Positions 26,187 through 33,901 of a DNA stretch of 33,901 bases are shown in pieces. Both the position numbers and the translations under genes were made by a program. Under the pieces are notes generated by a model. That model did not search any database. It was given only the letters and a program-made list of their open reading frames with translations, and was not told the origin of the DNA. Position 1 is the stretch's first letter. Every line of letters starts with the position of its first letter. Where the stretch lies: assembly GCA_903970145.1 (NCBI GenBank), contig CAJCHO010000023.1, forward strand, positions 1 through 33,901, written 5' to 3'. This DNA is from Mycobacteriaceae bacterium (GTDB lineage Bacteria > Pseudomonadota > Gammaproteobacteria > Burkholderiales > Burkholderiaceae_D).

Positions 26187-27029
26187 ATGGAAAGCAGTCT
26201 CGAGCAGACCGGTACTCTTCTGAGCGCGGACGGTACGCGCCTGTTCTATCGCGAATGGCTGGTAAACCGGCCGCGTGCGACGGTCTATATCGTGCATGGC
26301 CTGGGCGAACACTCCGGGCGCTACAGCCATGTCGCAGCACGCATGAACGCTCTCGGAATTGCGGTTCGCGCGCACGATCACCGCGGTCATGGGCGCTCGG
26401 ACGGCCCCCGGGGCGCGCTGCGCGGCAAGGACGACCTTACCGACGATCTCAAGCTCGTACTCGATGATTTCGCACGGCAACAGGGCTCGACCCCCTTTCT
26501 GCTCGGTCACAGCCTTGGCGGTCTGGTTGCCGCGCGTTTCGCGGTTGACGGGCACAGCGCGCTGCGCGGACTGATCCTGTCGTCACCGGCGCTGGCCATT
26601 GCCATGACGCCACCGCAACGACTGCTGCTCGCCGTGAGCTCGCGCATCGCCCCGGGCCTGTCGGTCCCCAACGGCCTGCAAGTGGCTGCCATCTCACACG
26701 ACGCCAGTGTCGTGGCTGCCTACCAGGCCGATCCCCTGGTGCATGGTCGGGTCACGCCGCGCCTGGTGCGCTTCATGCTCGACTCGATTGAGATCGCGCA
26801 GCAGGGCGCCGATCATCTGAAAATCCCGACGCTGCTGCAGGTGGCCGGCTCGGATCGCCTGGTGGTGCCACAGGGGAGCCGCGATTTCTACGAGCGCCTT
26901 CCTGGAGGTTCACGAACCCTGCGCTGGTACGATGATTCCTTCCACGAGATTTACAACGAGACCAGCGAGCGGCGCGCCCGGGCGCTTGACGATCTGTCAG
27001 TCTGGCTCGACACCCAGATTCCGAAATAA
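26187..27029 (+). CDS. Alpha/beta hydrolase, monoacylglycerol-lipase-like
   Basis: Serine hydrolase of 280 aa in the lysophospholipase/monoglyceride lipase group (Hydrolase_4 type). Nucleophile S109 in LLGHSLGGLVAARF, D223 in VAGSDRLVVP and H253 in DSFHEIYNE form the triad; VHGLGEHSGRY gives the oxyanion region, and DHRGHGRSDGPRG is typical of the group. No signal peptide is seen, so it is probably cytosolic. The substrate is likely a lipid or other ester. DUF1840 follows after 5 bp in the same operon. Confidence 0.9.
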   Translation: MESSLEQTGTLLSADGTRLFYREWLVNRPRATVYIVHGLGEHSGRYSHVAARMNALGIAVRAHDHRGHGRSDGPRGALRGKDDLTDDLKLVLDDFARQQGSTPFLLGHSLGGLVAARFAVDGHSALRGLILSSPALAIAMTPPQRLLLAVSSRIAPGLSVPNGLQVAAISHDASVVAAYQADPLVHGRVTPRLVRFMLDSIEIAQQGADHLKIPTLLQVAGSDRLVVPQGSRDFYERLPGGSRTLRWYDDSFHEIYNETSERRARALDDLSVWLDTQIPK

Positions 27030-27034
27030 TCGCC

Positions 27035-27343
27035 ATGCTTATCATCTTCAAATGCAAAGGCGCCGCCGACATCCATATGTTCAGCGAGCAGGCTGAGCCA
27101 ATTCTGGCGATCGTCGGCAAGTCGCTCGAGCCTGCGCAGGCGCCACGGGGCATCATCACCGCTGGCGAGGCGGCCGCTGCGCTCGAGCGCCTGCGTGCTG
27201 CGGCCAGCGACGCGAAACCTCGTCCAGGCGAGCGCGACGCCGAAGGATCCCTGCCGCTCACGCTCTCCCAGCGCGCCTTCCCGCTGATCGGCATGCTCGA
27301 GCGCGCCGCGGCGAAAAAGCTCGATATCGTCTGGGGTGTCTGA
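27035..27343 (+). CDS. DUF1840 family protein
   Basis: Small conserved protein of 102 aa, function unknown. It shows the family pattern of an N-terminal MLIIFKCKGAADIHMF strand-helix, a central APRGIITAGEAAAALERLRAA and a C-terminal RAFPLIGMLERAAAKKLDIVWGV helix. The family is common in betaproteobacteria. There is no ribosome binding site, and it starts 5 nt after the hydrolase stop, so it is probably coupled. Confidence 0.85.
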   Translation: MLIIFKCKGAADIHMFSEQAEPILAIVGKSLEPAQAPRGIITAGEAAAALERLRAAASDAKPRPGERDAEGSLPLTLSQRAFPLIGMLERAAAKKLDIVWGV

Positions 27344-27367
27344 GCGGGCGCAAACGTGCGCGCAATC

Positions 27368-28573
27368 TCAGGCCGCCTTGGTGCGGCGCCGCTCGAGAAA
27401 CCCGGTCAGCCTCGCGATTCCCTCATCGAGGCGTTCGTGGCTGCTGGCAAAGCACCAGCGTACGTAACCCTCTGCCTCGCCACCAAACGCCGCTCCGGGC
27501 GCGAGTCCCAAACCGGCCTCGCGGACCAGGGCCTTGCACAGCTCAAGCGAGTCGCTGACTCCATCCACACGAAAAAAAATGTACATCGCACCGGCCGGTG
27601 CGGCAGCTGTGATGCCGGGGAGCCGGCTAAGACGTTCACACAAATGGTCACGCGCTGCGCGGTAGCGCGCCAGTGTCGCCTCGATCACCACCTCGCCCTG
27701 TTCGATGGCGATGAGACCGGCGCGCTGGACAAACTCCGGGGCGCAGCAGGTGTTGTACTCGATCAGTTTGCCAAAATGCTCGATCAGGGTCGCCCCGTCG
27801 GCCCCACGTGGGGACACCAGCCAGCCCAGGCGCCAGCCGGTCATCTGCCAGGCCTTGGAGAAGCTGTTGCTGCTGATCACGCGGTCTTGCGCATCGGCCA
27901 TATCGAGGAAGGAAGGCGCCACGGCACCCTGGCCAAAATGGATGCGCTCGTAGACGTCGTCGGCAACGATCCAGATCCCGAGCTGCCGGCAATGCTCGAG
28001 GATGGCGCGCTGCCGGCTCGCATCGATCACCCATCCGGTAGGATTATTCGGTGAGTTCAATAGCAGCACCCGGGTGTCGGCGGTCAAGGCTGCCAAGAGG
28101 CGCTCGACGTCGAGCCGCCACACCCCGGCGACGCAATCAAGCGCGACGCGCACCACGTCGGCTCCAAGGATACGCGGACCCTCGGTCAGATTGGGCCACA
28201 CCGGCGTTACGACCACGACCCGATCGCCAGGGCCGATCAGTGCCTGCATCGCGATCATCAGGGCCGACATCCCCGAACTGGTTACTGCGATTCGCTCCGG
28301 ATCCAGCGATGCCCCATGCAGCGCACCGACATAACGCGCGAGGCCCTCGCGCAAGGGTGTAATGCCAAGATTGGAGGTATAAAAGGTGGCCCCGTCGGCC
28401 AGCGCCGCGACCGCAGCATCGCGCACGAATTGCGGAGTGACCGCATCGGGCTCGCCGAACCAGAAGGGCAATACATCGGGCTGGCCGAGACCGGCGTTGG
28501 CGACCGCGCGGATGCGCGAGCCGACGAGCTCACCGATGGCGGCGCGCGGTTCGATCGGGTGGGAGTGACGCAT
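27368..28573 (-). CDS. PLP-dependent aminotransferase, class I/II
   Basis: Fold-type I aminotransferase of 401 aa resembling the aspartate aminotransferase I-gamma and related groups. PLP-binding residues are visible: N-P-T-G in LLNSPNNPTGW, D205/D206 and Y208 in VADDVYERI, and the Schiff-base K240 in SNSFSKAWQMTGWRLGW; a substrate-carboxylate arginine is likely in EGYVRWCFA. The substrate cannot be assigned. It follows the glycosylase gene after 60 bp and converges with DUF1840. Confidence 0.9.
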   Translation of the reverse strand: MRHSHPIEPRAAIGELVGSRIRAVANAGLGQPDVLPFWFGEPDAVTPQFVRDAAVAALADGATFYTSNLGITPLREGLARYVGALHGASLDPERIAVTSSGMSALMIAMQALIGPGDRVVVVTPVWPNLTEGPRILGADVVRVALDCVAGVWRLDVERLLAALTADTRVLLLNSPNNPTGWVIDASRQRAILEHCRQLGIWIVADDVYERIHFGQGAVAPSFLDMADAQDRVISSNSFSKAWQMTGWRLGWLVSPRGADGATLIEHFGKLIEYNTCCAPEFVQRAGLIAIEQGEVVIEATLARYRAARDHLCERLSRLPGITAAAPAGAMYIFFRVDGVSDSLELCKALVREAGLGLAPGAAFGGEAEGYVRWCFASSHERLDEGIARLTGFLERRRTKAA

Positions 28574-28633
28574 GGAAATGGGCTGGCCGAATAAGGGAGA
28601 GCGCAGCCTAGCTTATCAGATCGCCTGCCGTGA

Positions 28634-29719
<1,086 letters not shown>

Positions 29720-29746
29720 CGACTGCGCACCAGCGAGTACCCGGGT

Positions 29747-30907
29747 TTAGACGCTTGGCGCTTCGCCGGATCCGACGGGCGAGTTCGCCGGCGCCGTGGC
29801 CGCTGCTGCGCTAGCCGCGGGTGCGGCCGGCGCAAGCGCGGACGCAGCTGCCGTGGCTGCGGGCTCCTCGCTTGCCGGGGCGTCCGCAGGCTTTGCAGAT
29901 GGCGCAGGCGCAGCCCACTCCTGACGCGGGATGGTATCGGCCTCGCCGAGCGCCTCGGGCGTCATCACAAGAGTGCGAATCTCGGTGGGCGGAAAATCGT
30001 CACGAGTGGGGATCGAGCTCGGTACGGTGCTCTTGTTCCTGCGTCTGCGCCACCACCACCAGCCGCCCGCAGCTGCGAGCAAAAGCAGCACGATCACCAT
30101 CGATATGACCAGTAGCTCGGCGTGGCCCTGATCGTTTACGCCCACCTTGCGCGCCGCGATCCCGATGACGAGGGATGTCAGGCCAAAGTCTGCCACCCGA
30201 TCCGTCGCCGGATTGAAGTCCGCATAGCGCTTGCCCTGTAAGTATTCGAGCGACGCAAGAATCGCGTCGGCGGCCGGCTTCTGACGCTGCAGATCCTTCA
30301 GGTCCGTCACCAGGTTGAGCTTGAAATATCCCTCGCGACCCAGCGCATAGGTGTTGTAGTTGATGCCCTGATCGCTATTGGAGGGAGCGTCCTTGTCGCG
30401 TGCTGCGACCGCCCAGACCAGCCGATGATTGGTCGAGTCATAGCGCGGCTTTTCGGCCCAGCCAAGCACCTCGATTTCGTGAAATCCGTAGCGACGGCGT
30501 TCGTCGTTGCCGCGGTCGGTACCGTCGCTGACACTGCGCAGCAGCTGATCGACGTCCCAAAGGCGAGCATCATCGTCGCGGATGTGTCCGGTATTGGCGT
30601 ACTGGATGGCGATCATCCAGTTCTCCTGACGGCCCGGGAATATGATCCCCACCAGATCCGGATCGGGCGTATTGCCCAGGGCGCGAACCATGCGCGCGGC
30701 GGCCGGCATCGGTACGTAGACAAATTCCGGCGGCAGTTGCAGCACCGCCTGACCGGCCAGCTCGATTGCGGCCGGGCCGACCTGCTGCGCCTCGAGCGCA
30801 TCGTGCAGTGCGGCGGAATACTCGGAATGGATGGCGTCGGTCTGGGCCTGCGCGGCAGACACCCCCAGCATCGCTGCCATCAGCAGCCCGAGCATTCGTG
30901 CATTCAT
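29747..30907 (-). CDS. DUF2167 membrane protein
   Basis: Protein of 386 aa, function unknown. A signal peptide (about 1-21, AAQAQ) is followed by the DUF2167 domain (about 40-255) with DLVGIIFPGRQENWMIAIQYANTGHIRDDDARLWDVDQLL and YGFHEIEVLGWAEKPRYD. One membrane span covers about 264-286, ending in WWWWRRRR. A cytosolic Ala/Pro-rich low-complexity tail of 90 or so residues closes the protein. The orientation suggests a periplasmic domain. GGGA lies 7-8 nt before the ATG. Confidence 0.88.
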   Translation of the reverse strand: MNARMLGLLMAAMLGVSAAQAQTDAIHSEYSAALHDALEAQQVGPAAIELAGQAVLQLPPEFVYVPMPAAARMVRALGNTPDPDLVGIIFPGRQENWMIAIQYANTGHIRDDDARLWDVDQLLRSVSDGTDRGNDERRRYGFHEIEVLGWAEKPRYDSTNHRLVWAVAARDKDAPSNSDQGINYNTYALGREGYFKLNLVTDLKDLQRQKPAADAILASLEYLQGKRYADFNPATDRVADFGLTSLVIGIAARKVGVNDQGHAELLVISMVIVLLLLAAAGGWWWWRRRRNKSTVPSSIPTRDDFPPTEIRTLVMTPEALGEADTIPRQEWAAPAPSAKPADAPASEEPAATAAASALAPAAPAASAAAATAPANSPVGSGEAPSV

Positions 30908-30939
30908 GAAGCGTCCCGATTCAATGCGACTTGCTCGAT

Positions 30940-30960
30940 GTTATAAGCAGGCCCGCTTAT
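30940..30960 (-). promoter_or_regulatory. Candidate -10 box and overlapping inverted repeat before DUF2167
   Basis: TATAAC (30945-30940) is a good -10 match about 33 nt before the start codon. It overlaps ATAAGC and GCTTAT (30943-30960), a perfect 6-bp inverted repeat with a 6-bp spacer, placed as a repressor site would be. The -35 is weak (TTGCGC, spacer only 15). Confidence 0.35.
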
Positions 30961-31021
30961 GCGCAATGCGGACTCTCCCGTGGCAGCACATGCACGGCTC
31001 GCGGTTTTTACATTTGCCTCA

Positions 31022-31045
31022 GGCGCGGCCGGGCCCGGCCGCGCC
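31022..31045 (-). terminator. 24-nt perfect GC palindrome after metH
   Basis: A 24-base sequence identical to its own complement begins 4 nt after the metH stop codon, so the transcript would fold a very stable hairpin. It is all G and C with GGGCCC at its centre. No T-run follows on the minus strand, so it is either a factor-assisted terminator or a 3'-end stabilising hairpin. Confidence 0.5.
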
Positions 31046-31049
31046 GCGA

Positions 31050-33901
31050 CTAAGCCAGCTGCGGTGCCAGCCAGCGCTCGACGTCGTCGACGCGCGCCTG
31101 GCGGCGGCGCGCCACGTCGGCGACCTGGTCGGCGCCGATACGTCCGACCGCGAAATAGCGTGCCTCGGGATGCGCAAAATAAAAGCCGCTGACCGACGAC
31201 GCGGGGAGCATCGCATAGCTGTCGGTCAGGCTCATGCCGATCGAGTTCGCCTTGAGGAGCTCGAAAAGGCCCGCCTTGACGGTGTGCTCGGGGCAAGCCG
31301 GATAGCCGGGCGCAGGACGGATGCCGCGATATTTTTCGCCTATCAGTTCTTCGGGCGAGAGCACTTCGCCGGCCGCATATCCCCACAGGTCACGACGCAC
31401 CCGGCCGTGCATGGCTTCGGCAAATGCCTCGGCGAGGCGGTCGGCGATGGCCTTGAGCATGATCGACGAATAATCATCGTGCGCGGCCTCGAAGCGCGCC
31501 ACGTGGACATCGATTCCAAGGCCTGCGGTCACGGCAAACGCGCCTATGTAATCGATGACGCCGCTATCGCGCGGGGCCAGATAGTCAGCCAGCGCGCGAT
31601 TGGGTGTGCCGTCGGGCTTGGCGGTCTGCTGGCGCAGTCCGTACCAGGTCAGGAGGACTTCCTCGCGACTTTCATCGGCATAGATCTCGATATCGTCGCC
31701 CACCGCATTGGCCGGATAAAAGGCGATTGCGGCGTTGGCGCTCAACCAGCGATTGCTGATCACCCTGGAGAGCATGGCGCGCCCATCGGCCAGCACGCGC
31801 TTGGCTTCGCTGCCTACTAGTGCGTCCTCGAGGATCGCGGGGTAGGAACCATGCAGGTCCCAGGTCTGGAAGAACGGTCCCCAGTCGATGTACTGGGCGA
31901 TCTGTCCCAGATCGAAATTGCGGAACTCGCGCCGCCCGATGAATTTGGGCACAGCCACGGTACTGTCATCGAAGACCAGCTTGAGCCGGTTGGCACGCGC
32001 TGCGGCCAGATCGATCATCGCCGGTCCGCGCTTGTTGGCATGCAGATCACGCAAGTCCTGGTACTGACTGCGCGTATCGGCGACAAAGCTCGCGCAATTG
32101 GCGGGACTCAGAAGACTCTGAGCCACACCGACCGAGCGGCTCGCATCGTTGACATGGATCACCGGACCCTCATAGCGCGGCGCGATCTTGACGGCCGTAT
32201 GCGCGCGCGATGTGGTGGCTCCGCCAATCAGAAGTGGCGTCTGGCGCGAGCGAAAATACTCGTCGCGCTGCATCTCGCTGGCCACATGCGCCATCTCCTC
32301 GAGCGAAGGCGTAATGAGTCCGGACAGGCCGATGATATCGGCGCCCTCCAGACGCGCCTTCGCGAGAATCTCGGCGCACGGCACCATCACTCCCATGTTC
32401 ACGACTTCGAAGTTGTTGCACTGCAGGACGACCGCGACGATGTTCTTGCCGATATCGTGCACATCGCCCTTGACGGTCGCGATCACGATCTTGCCCTTGG
32501 GCGGCGTCGCCACGCCGCTTGCCGCCTCGGCGACACGCTTTTCTTCCTCGATATAGGGAATCAAGTGGGCGACTGCCTGCTTCATCACGCGCGCCGACTT
32601 GACCACCTGCGGCAAGAACATCTTGCCCGCACCAAACAGATCGCCGACGACGTTCATGCCGTCCATCAACGGGCCCTCTATGACCTCGATCGGACGGCTG
32701 ACTTCGGTGCGCGCCTGTTCCGTGTCCTCGACGATCCACTGGTTGATACCGTTGACGAGCGCGTGGGCCAGACGCTCCCTCACAGGCGCGCGCCGCCAGG
32801 CAAGATCCTGCTCGTCCTTGCGCCCGCCACCAGTTAGGCGCGTGGCGATCTCGATCATCCGCTCGGTCGCGTCGCCGCGGCGATTCAGAACCACGTCCTC
32901 GACGCGCTCGCGCAGTTCGGGGTCGAGCTGGTCGTACACGCCGATCATTCCGGCATTGACGATGCCCATGCTCATGCCGGCCTGGATCGCGTGATAGAGA
33001 AACACGGTGTGAATCGCCTCGCGGGCGGCGTCGTTGCCGCGAAACGAGAACGACACATTGGAGACACCACCGGAAACCAGCGCACCGGGCAGCTCGGCCT
33101 TGATCCAGCGGGTCGCTTCGATGAAATCGACCGCGTAATTGTTGTGCTCCTCGATCCCGGTCGCGATCGCGAAGATGTTGGGATCAAAGATGATGTCTTG
33201 CGCAGCGAACCCGGCGCGCTCGGTCAGCAAGGCGTAGGCGCGCGCGCAGATCTCTTTTTTGCGCGCCAGCGTGTCGGCCTGGCCCTTCTCGTCGAAAGCC
33301 ATCACGACCACCGCCGCTCCGTAGCGTCGGCACAGGCTGGCATGGTGCAGAAAGGTCGCCTCGCCTTCCTTCAACGAGATCGAATTGACGATCGACTTGC
33401 CCTGCACGCAACGCAGGCCGGCCTCGATCACGTCCCATTTCGAACTGTCGATCATGACCGGTACGCGCGCGATATCGGGCTCGCCTGCGATGAGATTCAG
33501 AAAACGCGTCATCGCGGCGACCGAATCGAGCATCGCCTCGTCCATGTTGATGTCGATTACCTGCGCGCCGTTCTCGACCTGCTGACGCGCCACGCTGAGC
33601 GCCGCGTCATAGTCGCCGGCCAGAATCAGGCGCGCGAAAGCCTTCGAACCGGTGACGTTGGTGCGTTCACCCACATTCAGGAACAGTGCATCGGGACCGA
33701 TATTGAGCGCCTCAAGCCCCGACAGGCGGGTGCGTGCTTCGATTTGCGGAATCACCCGGGGCCGCGCGACGGCCATCTCGCGCGCAATCGCCGCGATGTG
33801 CTCAGGCGTCGTGCCGCAACACCCACCGGCGATATTCACGAGCCCGGCGCTTGCAAATTCCTTTAGGAGCCCAGACGTATCTGCGGGCAATTCGTCAAAG
33901 C
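31050..33901 (-). CDS. metH: Cobalamin-dependent methionine synthase MetH, 5' part beyond the window
   Basis: Transfers a methyl group from 5-methyltetrahydrofolate through cobalamin to homocysteine. The frame is open to the right edge. The visible 950 residues start at the end of the homocysteine domain, with the zinc-binding Cys pair in [15 protein letters not shown]. The pterin domain follows ([26 protein letters not shown]), then the cobalamin domain with the axial His in [15 protein letters not shown] and [13 protein letters not shown], and the reactivation domain with [15 protein letters not shown]. The homocysteine and pterin domains are joined in one chain, unlike the two-gene metH of many Burkholderia relatives. 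It supplies the last step of the pathway that metX starts. Confidence 0.97.
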   Translation of the reverse strand, partial: FDELPADTSGLLKEFASAGLVNIAGGCCGTTPEHIAAIAREMAVARPRVIPQIEARTRLSGLEALNIGPDALFLNVGERTNVTGSKAFARLILAGDYDAALSVARQQVENGAQVIDINMDEAMLDSVAAMTRFLNLIAGEPDIARVPVMIDSSKWDVIEAGLRCVQGKSIVNSISLKEGEATFLHHASLCRRYGAAVVVMAFDEKGQADTLARKKEICARAYALLTERAGFAAQDIIFDPNIFAIATGIEEHNNYAVDFIEATRWIKAELPGALVSGGVSNVSFSFRGNDAAREAIHTVFLYHAIQAGMSMGIVNAGMIGVYDQLDPELRERVEDVVLNRRGDATERMIEIATRLTGGGRKDEQDLAWRRAPVRERLAHALVNGINQWIVEDTEQARTEVSRPIEVIEGPLMDGMNVVGDLFGAGKMFLPQVVKSARVMKQAVAHLIPYIEEEKRVAEAASGVATPPKGKIVIATVKGDVHDIGKNIVAVVLQCNNFEVVNMGVMVPCAEILAKARLEGADIIGLSGLITPSLEEMAHVASEMQRDEYFRSRQTPLLIGGATTSRAHTAVKIAPRYEGPVIHVNDASRSVGVAQSLLSPANCASFVADTRSQYQDLRDLHANKRGPAMIDLAAARANRLKLVFDDSTVAVPKFIGRREFRNFDLGQIAQYIDWGPFFQTWDLHGSYPAILEDALVGSEAKRVLADGRAMLSRVISNRWLSANAAIAFYPANAVGDDIEIYADESREEVLLTWYGLRQQTAKPDGTPNRALADYLAPRDSGVIDYIGAFAVTAGLGIDVHVARFEAAHDDYSSIMLKAIADRLAEAFAEAMHGRVRRDLWGYAAGEVLSPEELIGEKYRGIRPAPGYPACPEHTVKAGLFELLKANSIGMSLTDSYAMLPASSVSGFYFAHPEARYFAVGRIGADQVADVARRRQARVDDVERWLAPQLA

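Overview
The window looks like a GC-rich chromosomal segment of a betaproteobacterium, probably in or near the Burkholderiales. The evidence is gene content and order: ptsI-ptsH-EIIA(Man) followed by gshB, the PF08886-type gshA, then amtB-glnK and a divergent ubiK; metX-metW as an overlapping pair; a DUF1840 gene; a DUF2167 gene; and a PqiA split into two proteins. This placement rests on remembered gene order, not on a search. I see no rRNA, tRNA, CRISPR array, insertion sequence or phage gene. Coding density is high and no gap reaches 300 bp.

Left part (1-7080): an Old Yellow Enzyme reductase cut by the left edge, a single-span signal peptidase I, an acetamidase/formamidase, an exported peroxiredoxin with a hairpin-rich leader, an AmpG-type permease, and the methionine genes metX and metW. 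The metX leader carries what I read as a SAM-II class riboswitch with its own promoter, so the pair is probably under S-adenosylmethionine feedback.

Centre-left (7081-13260): a minus-strand run that is probably one operon. It starts with a PAS-GGDEF-EAL protein, followed by a QseB-type regulator, its sensor kinase and a periplasmic Do-family protease. This suggests an envelope-stress or surface-sensing unit that also handles cyclic di-GMP.

Centre (13372-20978): a carbohydrate-type PTS regulatory branch without a sugar permease (EI, HPr, EIIA), a small membrane protein, the two glutathione synthesis enzymes, and the nitrogen pair glnK-amtB. A good sigma-54 promoter lies upstream of glnK and a strong intrinsic terminator downstream of amtB. 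A 20-bp perfect palindrome lies just upstream of a -10 box for gshA. ubiK (ubiquinone synthesis) diverges from glnK.

Right part (20993-33901): a LigB/DODA-type dioxygenase; an envelope lipid-transport operon (lipoprotein, PqiA in two halves, PqiB, PqiC); a plus-strand pair (alpha/beta hydrolase and DUF1840); then minus-strand genes for an aminotransferase, an AlkX/YcaQ-like DNA glycosylase and a DUF2167 membrane protein; and the large 3' part of cobalamin-dependent methionine synthase metH, cut by the right edge.

No clearly new multi-gene system is visible. The best leads are RNA and regulatory: the SAM-II-like element with an extra hairpin in its first loop, the structured leader of the peroxiredoxin gene, the palindrome before gshA, and the amtB 3' UTR, which could yield a small RNA.
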